A stretch of 61,488 nucleotides of DNA, taken from assembly GCA_021770005.1 (NCBI GenBank), contig JAETRV010000012.1, positions 1-61,488 on the forward strand, read 5' to 3'. The DNA comes from Anaerotruncus sp. Lineage in GTDB: Bacteria; Bacillota; Clostridia; Oscillospirales; Ruminococcaceae. A model generated the notes under the pieces. It did no database searches. It was not told where the DNA came from and was given only the letters and a program-made list of their open reading frames with translations. The position numbers and the translations under genes are program-made. This document shows positions 18,801-26,814 of the stretch, one piece after another (position 1 is the stretch's first letter; each line of letters starts with the position of its first letter).

Positions 18801-19321
18801 TGAAATCCACCAGAAGCGGCGAGATGATGGCGTTTGTCCAGCTCGAGGATACGAGCGGGAGCGTCGAGATGCTGGTGTTCCCCAAAGTGCTTAGCAGCTG
18901 TTCCGCCCAACTGAAAGAGGGGGCGGTGGTGGTCCTGCGTGCAAAGGTTTCGATGCGGGAGGAAGAGGAGGCGAAATTGGTCGCTGATGTGGTGTGGTCG
19001 CCGGCAGAGTTCGAAGCGGCGATGAAGAAAGGGACTCTGAACGAGCGCCAGACCGCTGCGCCCAAGGTCCCGGCGCCGGGCAAAAATGCCGCAGTCTACC
19101 TGCGGATGCAGAGCAGTAGGGGGCCGGTCTACGACAAGGTGAAAAACCTGCTTTCGATCTTTGCGCCCGACAAGGAGGACGGGATCAAAGTTGTGTTTTA
19201 TTTTGAGGAGAGCGGCACCTATCATATTGCAACCAAGGGGCTTTGGGTGCAATACCATGCGGTGCTCGAGCGGGAACTGAAAAAACTGCTTGGCGAAAAA
19301 AATGTGGTTTATAAACCTTGA
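15827..19321 (+). CDS. dnaE: DNA polymerase III alpha subunit (DnaE)
   Basis: The 1164-residue replicative polymerase is close to usual DnaE length. It begins with a PHP domain (HLHVHTEYSLLDGACR). Catalytic aspartates lie in PDFDIDFC near residue 399, with the palm motif GPGRGSGAGSLAAYC just before. The helix-hairpin-helix region and a C-terminal OB domain (MMAFVQLEDTSGSVEMLVFP) are present. In Firmicutes a PolC enzyme normally shares replication with DnaE. GAGAGG precedes the ATG. The PHP metal ligands appear intact, so residual exonuclease or pyrophosphatase activity is possible. Confidence 0.97.
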   Translation: MGDFAHLHVHTEYSLLDGACRIERLIERAKSLGQSAVAITDHGVMYGVVDFYKCAKKNGIKPIIGCEVYVAPRTRFDRQHKVDNAPYHLVLLCKNNTGYQNLIKMVSAGFVEGFYSKPRIDRELLEQYHEGLVCLSACLAGEVPRALAAGDYERAKETALYFRDLFGPENYYLELQDHGIPLQRQILPGLLQLSKEVGVELVATNDAHYIEKEDSKMQNVLICIQTNTTVDEPGSLEFETEEFYIKSREEMASLFGNYPGALDNTLKIAEMCNVEFEFGHTKLPLFVAPDGEDNTAYFTRLCYEGLHRHYGETPAPEVVERLEYELGVVKKMGYVDYYLIVYDFIHYAKSVGIPVGPGRGSGAGSLAAYCIGITNIDPIRYNLLFERFLNPERISMPDFDIDFCYERRQEVIDYVVRKYGSDHVAQIITFGTLAARGGIRDVGRALGMPYQQVDGIAKLVPFELKMTLDKALSVSKELKFQYDNDPKVRQLLDMARKIEGMPRHASTHAAGVVITRDPVDSYVPLYKSEETMPVTQFTMTTLEELGLLKMDFLGLRTLTVIRYAQEEIQRTEPSFDIDSIPLDDPETYAMLTKGQCVGVFQFESAGMRAVIAQLRPTSLEDMIAVISLYRPGPMDSIPIYIRNRHNPSLVTYKHPLLKPILEVTYGCIVYQEQVMQICRSLGGYSYGRADLVRRAMSKKKHDVMEKEREVFVSGAEQNGVPRAVGNQIFDEMASFASYAFNKSHAAAYAFVANQTAYLKAHYPKEFMAALLTSVLENTDKVIEYINECSRIGIKVLPPDVNSSGEGFTVAGDSIRFGLLAVKNIGRGMIRELIAERQNGKFTDFTNFCERMYGKDMNKRALESLIKSGALDCVCGNRRQMLEGYEPLIDDIDAANKNNVAGQITLFDDPSLSVQSHYALPEVEEYDPTRLLAMEKETTGLYISGHPMARFQEMVSRYHCTLIADVTAAEERGSGIHDGSSVFVAAIVNGKRLKSTRSGEMMAFVQLEDTSGSVEMLVFPKVLSSCSAQLKEGAVVVLRAKVSMREEEEAKLVADVVWSPAEFEAAMKKGTLNERQTAAPKVPAPGKNAAVYLRMQSSRGPVYDKVKNLLSIFAPDKEDGIKVVFYFEESGTYHIATKGLWVQYHAVLERELKKLLGEKNVVYKP

Positions 19322-19339
19322 GCGCCTGTTGAATCTCTA

Positions 19340-19543
19340 AGAGCCTGTTTAAAACCAAAAGCTTTACTCAATTTTTCTCGAAAAATTGCGGGGTTGAGGG
19401 GCGGAGCCCCCGCCGCCGCGCGCACGCGGCGGAATATCTTATCCTGTGAAGCGCATTTAGGGGGTGAATTGTCGCCTGTGGGCGGCAAGAGGGGGCTTTT
19501 TGCAAGTGAAAAAGCCCCCTCCAAAAGATTCTGAACAGGCTCT
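19340..19543 (-). repeat. Dispersed hairpin element, copy C, with terminal inverted repeats
   Basis: The 204-bp element starts AGAGCCTGTT and ends AACAGGCTCT, a perfect 10-bp terminal inverted repeat. Relative to copies A and B it is reversed: the AAGCTTTACTCAATTTTTC block (19358-19391) comes first and the AGGGGGCTTTTT hairpin (19490-19520) last. It probably also terminates dnaE transcription. Confidence 0.85.
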
Positions 19544-19544
19544 A

Positions 19545-19564
19545 AGAAGCCGTATTCACAACCG
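19545..19564 (+). repeat. Solitary end of the 165-bp element
   Basis: AGAAGCCGTATTCACAACCG differs at one base from the left terminus of the 165-bp element at 52872 (AGAGCCCGTATTCACAACCG is the comparison), allowing for a short substitution at positions 4-6. It abuts copy C, and no matching right end is nearby. Confidence 0.6.
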
Positions 19565-19567
19565 GTG

Positions 19568-19610
19568 TTTTCTCTGCTCAGCTCGCCGGGGGCGTTCTCA
19601 CAAGAGAGGG
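19568..19610 (+). repeat. 43-nt repeat, copy 1
   Basis: This matches 44695-44737 at 36 of 43 positions by eye, including the stretch GTTCTCACAAGAGAGGG without change. It carries no open reading frame and its role is unknown. Confidence 0.75.
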
Positions 19611-19710
19611 CACTGCCGCCCGGCTGGCCCCGGATTCAGGACAAAGTGAACAGCTTTTTGCTGGTTTTATAGGTGGTTTCGTAAAATGCGATAAATTTTC
19701 ATCCGCTGTC

Positions 19711-19739
19711 TTGAAGAATGCGGGTGAATCGGGTATAAT
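19711..19739 (+). promoter_or_regulatory. Promoter of pfkA
   Basis: TTGAAG (19711-19716) and TATAAT (19734-19739) are 17 bases apart, about 65 bases upstream of the pfkA start. Confidence 0.8.
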
Positions 19740-19802
19740 GGCGAATATAATGATATAAGTTTAACAAACCTTTCAATCATCTGAGATGGAGGTCGTAACA
19801 AA

Positions 19803-20789
19803 ATGGATAACAGACAGAAAACGATCGGTGTCCTGACCAGCGGCGGAGATGCCCCGGGTATGAATGCGGCGGTTCGTGCGGTCGTTAGAAGCGCGCTTTA
19901 TAAAAAAATGCGGGTCATCGGTATCCGCAGAGGGTATAGCGGCCTGTTGGCCCGGGATATGGTCGAGATGAATCTGCGCAGCGTCTGCGATGTTCTGCAT
20001 CGCGGTGGTACGGTGCTCTATACTGCGCGCTGCCCCGAGTTCCGGGATGACGCGGGCGTTGAGCGCGGCCGGCAGGTCTGCGAGGAGATTGGGATCAGCG
20101 GCCTGGTGGTCATCGGTGGTGACGGATCGTTCCGCGGTGCGCGCGACCTGTCCCTGAAAGGGGTGCCTTGTATCGCGCTGCCAGGCACCATCGATAATGA
20201 TATCGCGTCGAGCGACGAAACCATCGGCTTTGCAACCGCGATCAATACGGTTGTAGATATGGTCGATAAGCTGCGTGACACCTCCCAATCGCATGACCGC
20301 TGCTCGATCGTCGAGGTCATGGGCCGCCATTGCGGTGATATTGCCCTGCATGCGGGCATTGCCTGTGGTGCGCTGGCGATCCTTGTCCCTGAAATGCCGT
20401 TCACGATTGACGGGATTGTCGAGAAGATGCAGCGGACTTTGAATACCGGTAAGAAGCATTTTATCATCATCGTCGCAGAAGGGGTTAAGGACAGCATCGG
20501 TGGGGATGTGCACCAGCTGGCGCGTACGATTGAAGAGCGCACCGGTGTAGAATCCCGCGCGACAGTCCTTGGACATGTACAGCGCGGCGGTGTGCCGACA
20601 GCACGTGAACGTGTCATGGCGAGCCAGATGGGTTACCGCGCGGTGGAGCTCCTCGAGCAGGGGGTCGGGAACCGGGTGGTTGTCAGCCGCGGCGGCGAGA
20701 TCGTCGATCTGGACATTTTGGAAGCCTTGAATATGAAGCGCAAATTCGATGAAGAGCTCTATCGGATTGCCGACGCGATCTCTATTTAA
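19803..20789 (+). CDS. pfkA: ATP-dependent 6-phosphofructokinase
   Basis: The 328-residue protein converts fructose-6-phosphate to fructose-1,6-bisphosphate. It shows TSGGDAPGMNAAVRAVVR at the N terminus, GGDGSFRGA around residue 103 (a Gly at the position that marks ATP-dependent enzymes) and the catalytic PGTIDNDI. It also has EVMGRHCGDIA and LGHVQRGGVPTARER. GAGATGGAGG precedes the ATG. It has its own promoter and so is not simply read through from dnaE. Confidence 0.97.
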   Translation: MDNRQKTIGVLTSGGDAPGMNAAVRAVVRSALYKKMRVIGIRRGYSGLLARDMVEMNLRSVCDVLHRGGTVLYTARCPEFRDDAGVERGRQVCEEIGISGLVVIGGDGSFRGARDLSLKGVPCIALPGTIDNDIASSDETIGFATAINTVVDMVDKLRDTSQSHDRCSIVEVMGRHCGDIALHAGIACGALAILVPEMPFTIDGIVEKMQRTLNTGKKHFIIIVAEGVKDSIGGDVHQLARTIEERTGVESRATVLGHVQRGGVPTARERVMASQMGYRAVELLEQGVGNRVVVSRGGEIVDLDILEALNMKRKFDEELYRIADAISI

Positions 20790-20824
20790 AAATCAGGGAA
20801 ACATTTAGCACATACATGGATGGA

Positions 20825-20866
20825 ACGGGGCTGTTGACGGTGCCAGAAAGCCGTCGGCAGTCCCGT
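20825..20866 (+). terminator. Probable terminator after pfkA
   Basis: The interrupted stem has arms ACGGG, CTG and GACGG pairing with CCGTC, CAG and CCCGT, and is followed by TTTCTCCATTT. Confidence 0.6.
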
Positions 20867-20913
20867 TTCTCCATTTCCAAATCCTTTGTCATTTTGCAGG
20901 AAACAGATTCCGC

Positions 20914-20942
20914 TTGCAGTAATATGTGGAGTTTGTTACACT
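20914..20942 (+). promoter_or_regulatory. Possible promoter of the transglutaminase-like gene
   Basis: TTGCAG (20914-20919) and TACACT (20937-20942) have 17-base spacing, 64 bases upstream of the ATG. Confidence 0.55.
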
Positions 20943-21006
20943 ATATAAATAAGCCGGTAGTTTCCGGCATGGAAAATACCATTTATCTGGAAAGGAGAAC
21001 TCCACA

Positions 21007-22443
21007 ATGAATCATTTACATAAACGGGCCGCTGCGATGTTGGCAGCGTTGTGTCTGGCGGGGATGGGGATGCAGGCGGCCGCCTCCCCCTTTTCAGCCT
21101 TGGCGAATGTTGGGGCTTCGGCGCAAGGAAGGATCCAGCGGGAAACTCTGGTGAAGGCCTCTCAGGTGGCGCCGATGCAGGTCACAGAACCGGCGGCAGT
21201 CTCCATGGCAGCGGCAGCCGGGACCGAAGCCGCTCCAGCCGAGCCGGAGCCGGCTGCTGGGGGCTGGACTCCATCCGGAAGCTCGGGGACGGTTTTCCGC
21301 AGGCTGAACGGCAGATGGGCGGGTTCCCTGCCAACCAAGCTGACCGCTTCCTCCTACTACCTGGACCCGATCGAGCTGAACATTGTGGACGATGCCCAGA
21401 CGCCCAAACTGTTCATCACAATCCAGTCGTACGATGCTGCCTATCTGTTGCCCAGTTCTTGGAAGGTCTCGAAGGAAGGAACCTCTTTCACCTTTAATGA
21501 AGGGGCATGGAAAGCGACCGTTACCCTCTCGCTGGCGGAGAATGACACCAAACTGGTTGGCACTGTGGCACAGTATGACAAGGTCTATGATTTCGAGCTG
21601 TACAGGATGTCCGGCACGCCTGACATCAAGGATCACCAGGAGCAGTATCTATTCGAGGGGGAGCCAACCGCAGTCTGGGCTGAACGCCTGACAAAGTATC
21701 CGGCTTTCGGTACGGGCAGCGATACCATCCCGTTTGCTTATGAGCTGTATGAGAAGGAGAAAACCGCCGCGCTTCTGAATGCGGCTGATTTTGCCAACAC
21801 CGCAGTCAAAGGGTACAGCAGTGATGTTGCGCTGATGCAGGCGTTGCTTGAGGTATTCTGCGACCGGTTCCCGCATGATGGCGCCTCGGGGATGCCCGAA
21901 CAAACCGATGTGGTTTCGATCCTGCATTATACCGATCAGAGGGAAGGGATCGAATGCCGCGGGCAGGCTGCGATGTTTTCGGCGGTTCTGCGCGCGTATG
22001 GCATTCCCGCCCGCGCGGTGATGTGCCTGCCCTATACCGACCCCTGTGAGGATTGCCATGTGGTGGTACATGCATGGTCGAGCGACCTGGGGCAGTGGGT
22101 GATGATTGATCCTACCTACCGGCTGATGCTTCGGGACGGGAACGGGAATTATCTGAGCATTCCACAGGTGCGGGATGCACTGGTCAATGGGCAGATGTTG
22201 GTCGCCAACGAAACTGCCGGTCACAACCGCGCGCCGTTTTCAATGGAATACTACCGGGCTTATATGACCAAAAACATGTTCCGGTTTTCCAGCCGTACCA
22301 ACGCCTGTTTTGAAGGAGATGGCGCAGAGGGGAACCGCGACCGGCTGCTTGTACCGTTGAACTATCAGGTCCAATATCCATGGTCACGCCCGGAAATTGT
22401 CACCACCAATGCGGATGCTTTCTGGGCTGCGCCAGTCCTTTGA
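21007..22443 (+). CDS. Secreted transglutaminase-like domain protein
   Basis: The 478-residue protein has a signal peptide (KRAAAMLAALCLAGMGMQAAAS, cleavage near residue 27) and an Ala/Pro/Glu-rich linker to about residue 85. A beta-rich domain of about 130 residues follows, then a transglutaminase-like fold with the catalytic triad Cys317 (GIECRGQAA), His355 (VVHAWSS) and Asp368 (VMIDPTYR). Such domains act as cysteine proteases or amide-modifying enzymes, often on the cell wall. GGAGAAC precedes the ATG. There is no anchor motif, so it is probably released or held by other proteins. The substrate is unknown. Confidence 0.85.
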   Translation: MNHLHKRAAAMLAALCLAGMGMQAAASPFSALANVGASAQGRIQRETLVKASQVAPMQVTEPAAVSMAAAAGTEAAPAEPEPAAGGWTPSGSSGTVFRRLNGRWAGSLPTKLTASSYYLDPIELNIVDDAQTPKLFITIQSYDAAYLLPSSWKVSKEGTSFTFNEGAWKATVTLSLAENDTKLVGTVAQYDKVYDFELYRMSGTPDIKDHQEQYLFEGEPTAVWAERLTKYPAFGTGSDTIPFAYELYEKEKTAALLNAADFANTAVKGYSSDVALMQALLEVFCDRFPHDGASGMPEQTDVVSILHYTDQREGIECRGQAAMFSAVLRAYGIPARAVMCLPYTDPCEDCHVVVHAWSSDLGQWVMIDPTYRLMLRDGNGNYLSIPQVRDALVNGQMLVANETAGHNRAPFSMEYYRAYMTKNMFRFSSRTNACFEGDGAEGNRDRLLVPLNYQVQYPWSRPEIVTTNADAFWAAPVL

Positions 22444-22611
22444 GTTTTGTTGAAATGTGTTCCGGTTTCCCTAAACCTCCTTGTTTCGGGAATGGCAGAA
22501 CGTATTTTTGTAGAAGTAGATAAAAAATTTCCTGTATTTTGTAAATTTTAGCGGTGGAATTATGAGGAAAATATTGTTAGAATAGAAATAAAACAAAATG
22601 GAGGGGTAGAA

Positions 22612-23337
22612 ATGCGTGCAAAATATCGGATTGTTTGCGCTTTTATGGCGATCCTCACCGCTTTTTCTGCTTTAGGCTGCGGCTATGCAGAGCACAATGT
22701 CATGGTGAAGGCGGATTTATCGGACTTGTTGCGTTCTAAAACAAAACGACCGTTCGAGCAGGTCTATGAAGAGTATCTACAGGTGATGGACCAATCCCCG
22801 CAGATGATGATTTCCTGCCCGTTTTGCGGTGGAGATGGCAAGCTGGATGTAAAATGCGAAGCTTGCAATGGGAGCGGTTACGAATTAATTCCGTATATTA
22901 CATCATTTGCAGCATTCTCCCCATGCCGGGAGTGTGTGGGGGCTGGTTTCCAAAAATGCCCCGAATGTTTTATTGGAAATTATATTGACCCAGACTACAA
23001 GACGAAAAGGGCGGAATGGAATCAACAAAGGCGAGCGCTCCTAAATGAAATGGGCTATTCGGATGCGGAGATCGACGCGATGGATCGGGCGCGGGCAAAA
23101 GCATATTTGCAGGCACATAACCAGATGCCTTCAGAGTTTGAGGATGTCTTTCAGCCGTCAGATATCGCGGATGCGCCTAGCGCCTGCAATGTCTGTAGTG
23201 GGATCGGGGCCTGCCCCACCTGCTATGGGGACGGCCTGATGGAGAATCCCTATCTGGGCGGGAAATTGCAGGAGTGTTCAAGCTGCCGAAGCAATAAAGG
23301 AAAGTGCTGGAACTGCAAAGGGACCGGTAGAAAATAA
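22612..23337 (+). CDS. Lipoprotein with DnaJ-type CxxCxGxG zinc-finger repeats
   Basis: The 241-residue protein has an N-terminal lipoprotein signal ending SALGC near residue 23. The mature part carries four paired cysteine motifs of the DnaJ central-domain type: CPFCGGDG and CEACNGSG, CRECVGAG and CPECF, CNVCSGIG and CPTCYGDG, CSSCRS and CWNCKGTG. These should bind two or more zinc ions. There is no J domain. GAGGGGT precedes the ATG. A membrane-anchored, outward-facing protein of this kind is unusual; it may bind metal or unfolded protein. Function unknown. Confidence 0.8.
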   Translation: MRAKYRIVCAFMAILTAFSALGCGYAEHNVMVKADLSDLLRSKTKRPFEQVYEEYLQVMDQSPQMMISCPFCGGDGKLDVKCEACNGSGYELIPYITSFAAFSPCRECVGAGFQKCPECFIGNYIDPDYKTKRAEWNQQRRALLNEMGYSDAEIDAMDRARAKAYLQAHNQMPSEFEDVFQPSDIADAPSACNVCSGIGACPTCYGDGLMENPYLGGKLQECSSCRSNKGKCWNCKGTGRK

Positions 23338-23355
23338 CAATCTGTCCTGCTCTTG

Positions 23356-23385
23356 GAACACGCATCGTAAAAAAGGTGCGTGTTC
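23356..23385 (+). terminator. Terminator after the zinc-finger lipoprotein
   Basis: Arms GAACACGCA and TGCGTGTTC enclose a 12-base loop, followed by TATTTTG. The remaining 280 bases before the next gene contain only its promoter. Confidence 0.7.
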
Positions 23386-23591
23386 TATTTTGTTCTGCTT
23401 GATGTCCATAGGGCGGGGTGGTTGGGCATTTCATGGGTAGACTTGGAAGAGGACGAGGGTGGATGAAAAAAAGGCAAAAATTCGGGGGAGAAATTACAGA
23501 AAAGTGCTTTATTATTCAAGGAGAAGTGTGTATAATAAGGTCTGGTTGGTGCGATGCGGATGGTCAGATTGGAAAGTTTTGCGATCAAGAC

Positions 23592-23620
23592 TTGTAGTTT
23601 TGTTCCATACGCATTATAAT
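23592..23620 (+). promoter_or_regulatory. Promoter of the MBOAT-DHHW-DctP-like operon
   Basis: TTGTAG (23592-23597) and TATAAT (23615-23620) have a 17-base spacer, 47 bases before the MBOAT start. Confidence 0.75.
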
Positions 23621-23667
23621 AGAGTGTAGAGCGCTTTGGCGTGTTTTTTACATTAAGGAGTTTGCGC

Positions 23668-25077
23668 ATGGTTTTTGCCAATCTGTTGTTTATCTACCTG
23701 TTCCTTCCGCTTAATCTGCTGTTTTATTTTCTCTCGAAACAGATCGCTTACCGCAATGCGGTGATGATCTGCTTTTCGTTCCTTTTTTATGCGTGGGGAG
23801 AACCGGTCTGGGTATTGCTTCTGCTGACTTCGGCGATGTTCGATTATATGCATGGACGGTTGATCGGACGGTTCCGCGGCGGATGGGTCGCGCGCGTTGC
23901 GCTCTGTTCCTCGCTGGTCATCAACCTCGGCTTGCTTTGCACCTTCAAGTATAGCGGGTTCCTTGTGGAAAACCTCAACGCACTCCTGCATACCTCGTTT
24001 ACCCCTCCGGCATTTGCGCTGCCGATCGGTATCTCCTTCTACACCTTCCAGACGATCTCCTATGTGGTGGATGTCTACCGTGGGGAGGTGGAGCCGCAGA
24101 AAAATCCGGCGTATTACCTGCTCTATCTTTCGATGTACCACCAATTGGTTGCGGGGCCGGTCATCCGGTATGCGGATGTCGCCCGCGAGATCCGCAGCCG
24201 TACGGTCACCCTTGTGACCTTTTCGGAGGGGATGACCCGATTTGTCTTTGGTTTGGCCAAAAAGGTGTTGATCGCGAACGTTGCGGGCAAGCTCTCGGGC
24301 AACTTTTTTGACGGCGATTTTTCCCAGCTTACAGTGGGTGGGGCATGGTTTGGCGCGCTGCTCTATACCTTGCAAATTTATTACGATTTTTCTGGCTATT
24401 CGGATATGGCGATTGGGCTTGGCCGGATGTTCGGATTCCACTATAAGGAAAATTTTAACTATCCTTATATTTCCAGATCAGTGACCGAGTTCTGGCGCAG
24501 ATGGCATATCTCACTCTCGAGCTTTTTTCGCGATTACGTGTACATCCCGCTCGGAGGAAACCGGAGCCACCCGATCCGCAACCTGCTGATTACCTGGTTT
24601 TTGACCGGGCTTTGGCATGGGGCAAGTTGGAATTTCATCCTGTGGGGCGTCTATTACGGCCTGTTCATCCTGTGTGAGCGGTTATTCCTTGGAAAGTGGC
24701 TTGAGAAACTGCCGAAGTGCATCGGGCACTTCTACCTGCTGGTTGTGGCGGTCACTGGTTGGGTGATCTTTTATTTCACCGATACCGCGCGGCTGGGGCG
24801 CTACCTTTCGATCATGTTCGGTTTAGAGGGGCGCCGCTTGTGGGACAGCCATGTCCATCTCAGCGTTTTGAATAATATCTTCTGGGTGGCGTTGGCAGTG
24901 TTTTTCTGCATGCCGATTGTCAAGATGCTCAAACGGTTTGTATCCGAGCGGCTCCCGGTCGGCAATATGCGGGTGCTGCTCTGCGGTCAGACGTTCATCA
25001 ACTTTGCGCTGCTTGTGATCTGTACCGCCCAGCTGGTCGGGCAGAGTTACAATCCATTTTTGTATTATAGATTCTGA
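23668..25077 (+). CDS. MBOAT-family membrane O-acyltransferase (AlgI-like)
   Basis: The 469-residue integral membrane protein has about eleven hydrophobic segments. The family signature region is RSVTEFWRRWHISLSSFFRDY, with the invariant histidine in LTGLWHGASWNFILWG. AlgI/PatA-type members pass acetyl groups from a cytoplasmic donor across the membrane to modify a polysaccharide or wall polymer. The ATG at 23668 follows AAGGAG by 8 bases. It is directly followed (12 bases) by a DHHW protein, the usual partner that completes the transfer outside. Confidence 0.93.
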   Translation: MVFANLLFIYLFLPLNLLFYFLSKQIAYRNAVMICFSFLFYAWGEPVWVLLLLTSAMFDYMHGRLIGRFRGGWVARVALCSSLVINLGLLCTFKYSGFLVENLNALLHTSFTPPAFALPIGISFYTFQTISYVVDVYRGEVEPQKNPAYYLLYLSMYHQLVAGPVIRYADVAREIRSRTVTLVTFSEGMTRFVFGLAKKVLIANVAGKLSGNFFDGDFSQLTVGGAWFGALLYTLQIYYDFSGYSDMAIGLGRMFGFHYKENFNYPYISRSVTEFWRRWHISLSSFFRDYVYIPLGGNRSHPIRNLLITWFLTGLWHGASWNFILWGVYYGLFILCERLFLGKWLEKLPKCIGHFYLLVVAVTGWVIFYFTDTARLGRYLSIMFGLEGRRLWDSHVHLSVLNNIFWVALAVFFCMPIVKMLKRFVSERLPVGNMRVLLCGQTFINFALLVICTAQLVGQSYNPFLYYRF

Positions 25078-25089
25078 CGGGGGAAGACA

Positions 25090-26814
25090 ATGAGAAAAAA
25101 GAACAAAGCAAAACAGTTCCGGTATGCCCCGAACGGCGGCAATACCGGGAAGACGGGGAGCCCGGGAAGGAAGAAGGCTTCCAAAAAGCCTGCCCGGCCA
25201 ACGGCAGAGGAGGAGATCGAGCGCTATTACGAGCTGGTGCATCTCAAGGTTCCGGGAAAAAGCCTGAACCGGATTTCCGCCTTGAATGCCATGGTGCTCT
25301 GCGGAATGTTGGCAGCGTTCTGCATCGGCTCCTTTGCATTGGAAAAGCCGGTCTTTTCACAGATCGAGAAACGAGATCTGGCAAAAATGCCGGAATTTTC
25401 AGCGGCCAGCCTGTTCAAAGGTTCGTTGACCCGCGACATTGAGACCTATTTCGCGGATACCTTCCCGCTTCGTGAATGGCTGGTGACCCTGTCGGCGGTA
25501 GTGGATGAGAGCCGCGGCATCCGGATGGATGATGTCCGGATCGTGCAGCCGCCTGGGGGAGAGGTACAGGACATCCCGGCGGATGCGTCCCTGCCCGAAA
25601 ACAAAAATCCGACGCAGCCCCCGTCCGGGAGCAACCTTCCCGCAGTTTCTCCAAACGGCAGTTCCTCGGAGGACAGCGATTCCGAATCCTCTTCCTCTCA
25701 GGCGCCCACGCTGGAGCCGCCCGAGGACGATGGGGAACCTACAACCGTCAGCAACGGTATCTTTGTCTATAAGGGAATGGCAATGTCGCTCTTCGGGACT
25801 AGCTATTCCAACGGGGAATGGTATGCGGAGGTGCTCAACACCTATCACCGAGAGCTTCCCACAGTGCAGATTTACAATATGATCATCCCGACAGCGAGCG
25901 AATTCTACATCCCCAAGAAATATGCGGACATGTCTGCCTCTCAGAAGGACGCGATCGATCATATCTACAGCAAAGAGGATGCGTCGATCAAGAAGGTGGA
26001 TGCTTGGTCCAAGCTGGTGGAGAACCGGGACAAATACCTCTATTTCCGCACCGACCACCATTGGACCGGCCTGGGGGCCTATTACGCCTATACCGCTTTC
26101 TGCGAGCAGGCAGGGCTGGAGCCGATCCGGTTGGAGGACTGCGAGACCCGCCGTCTGGATAATTTTATCGGCACAATGTATGCCCAGACACAGGACAGCA
26201 CCCTGCTGCAAACCCCGGACTATGTGGACTACTATATCTTCCCACAGGAATATGAAGCGGTACGCTACGACCGCGGAGACCCCTACACCGCGAAGGAACA
26301 CTCCCTCTGGGGAGAGTACGCGGTCAGCCCGAACTGCTATTCGGTATTCCTGCATGGGGATTTCCCGCTGATTAAGGCGACCACCAATATCAAAAACGGG
26401 CGGAAGATTCTTGTGGTCAAGGAGTCGTTCGGCAACGCGTTTGCACCGTTCCTCATCAACCACTATGAGGAGGTCTACGTGGTGGACCAGCGATATTTCG
26501 AGTTCCCGCTGGTCGATTTCATCAAGCAGAACGGCATCAATGAACTGGTCTTTGCAAACAACAGCTTCGCGGTCTTTACGCCCTATCATATCCGCTGCAT
26601 CGATGGGCTGCGCCATCAGGCGCTCTACCCGCTGCCGGCACCCGCTCCGGCGGAGCCGGATCCACAGGAGATACCGGAAGAGCCGAGCGAATCTTCCGAG
26701 CCGGAGGAGCCGGTGGTAGATGCGATGGCCTATCAGCCGGAACCCGAGCCCGAGCCGGAACCGCCCAAGCAGCCGCCTAAGAGGGTCAAGCGGATGCCGC
26801 CGCGGGATGATTAG
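25090..26814 (+). CDS. DHHW-family extracellular protein (AlgJ/AlgX-like), predicted O-acetyl transfer partner
   Basis: The 574-residue protein has a basic cytoplasmic head of about 70 residues, one membrane segment near residues 68-88, a Ser/Pro-rich linker around 175-215, and an SGNH-like domain. The signature YLYFRTDHHWTG lies near residue 320, with the serine motif VVKESFGNAF later on. A Pro/Glu-rich tail (PEPEPEPEPPKQ) ends in basic residues. In clostridia DHHW proteins pair with MBOAT proteins for polysaccharide O-acetylation, as in this operon. Its last codons overlap the next gene. Confidence 0.9.
   Translation: MRKKNKAKQFRYAPNGGNTGKTGSPGRKKASKKPARPTAEEEIERYYELVHLKVPGKSLNRISALNAMVLCGMLAAFCIGSFALEKPVFSQIEKRDLAKMPEFSAASLFKGSLTRDIETYFADTFPLREWLVTLSAVVDESRGIRMDDVRIVQPPGGEVQDIPADASLPENKNPTQPPSGSNLPAVSPNGSSSEDSDSESSSSQAPTLEPPEDDGEPTTVSNGIFVYKGMAMSLFGTSYSNGEWYAEVLNTYHRELPTVQIYNMIIPTASEFYIPKKYADMSASQKDAIDHIYSKEDASIKKVDAWSKLVENRDKYLYFRTDHHWTGLGAYYAYTAFCEQAGLEPIRLEDCETRRLDNFIGTMYAQTQDSTLLQTPDYVDYYIFPQEYEAVRYDRGDPYTAKEHSLWGEYAVSPNCYSVFLHGDFPLIKATTNIKNGRKILVVKESFGNAFAPFLINHYEEVYVVDQRYFEFPLVDFIKQNGINELVFANNSFAVFTPYHIRCIDGLRHQALYPLPAPAPAEPDPQEIPEEPSESSEPEEPVVDAMAYQPEPEPEPEPPKQPPKRVKRMPPRDD

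Noticed and set aside
17300-19258. 652-codon open frame opposite dnaE
   Set aside because: It is antisense to conserved polymerase motifs and results from GC-rich third positions.
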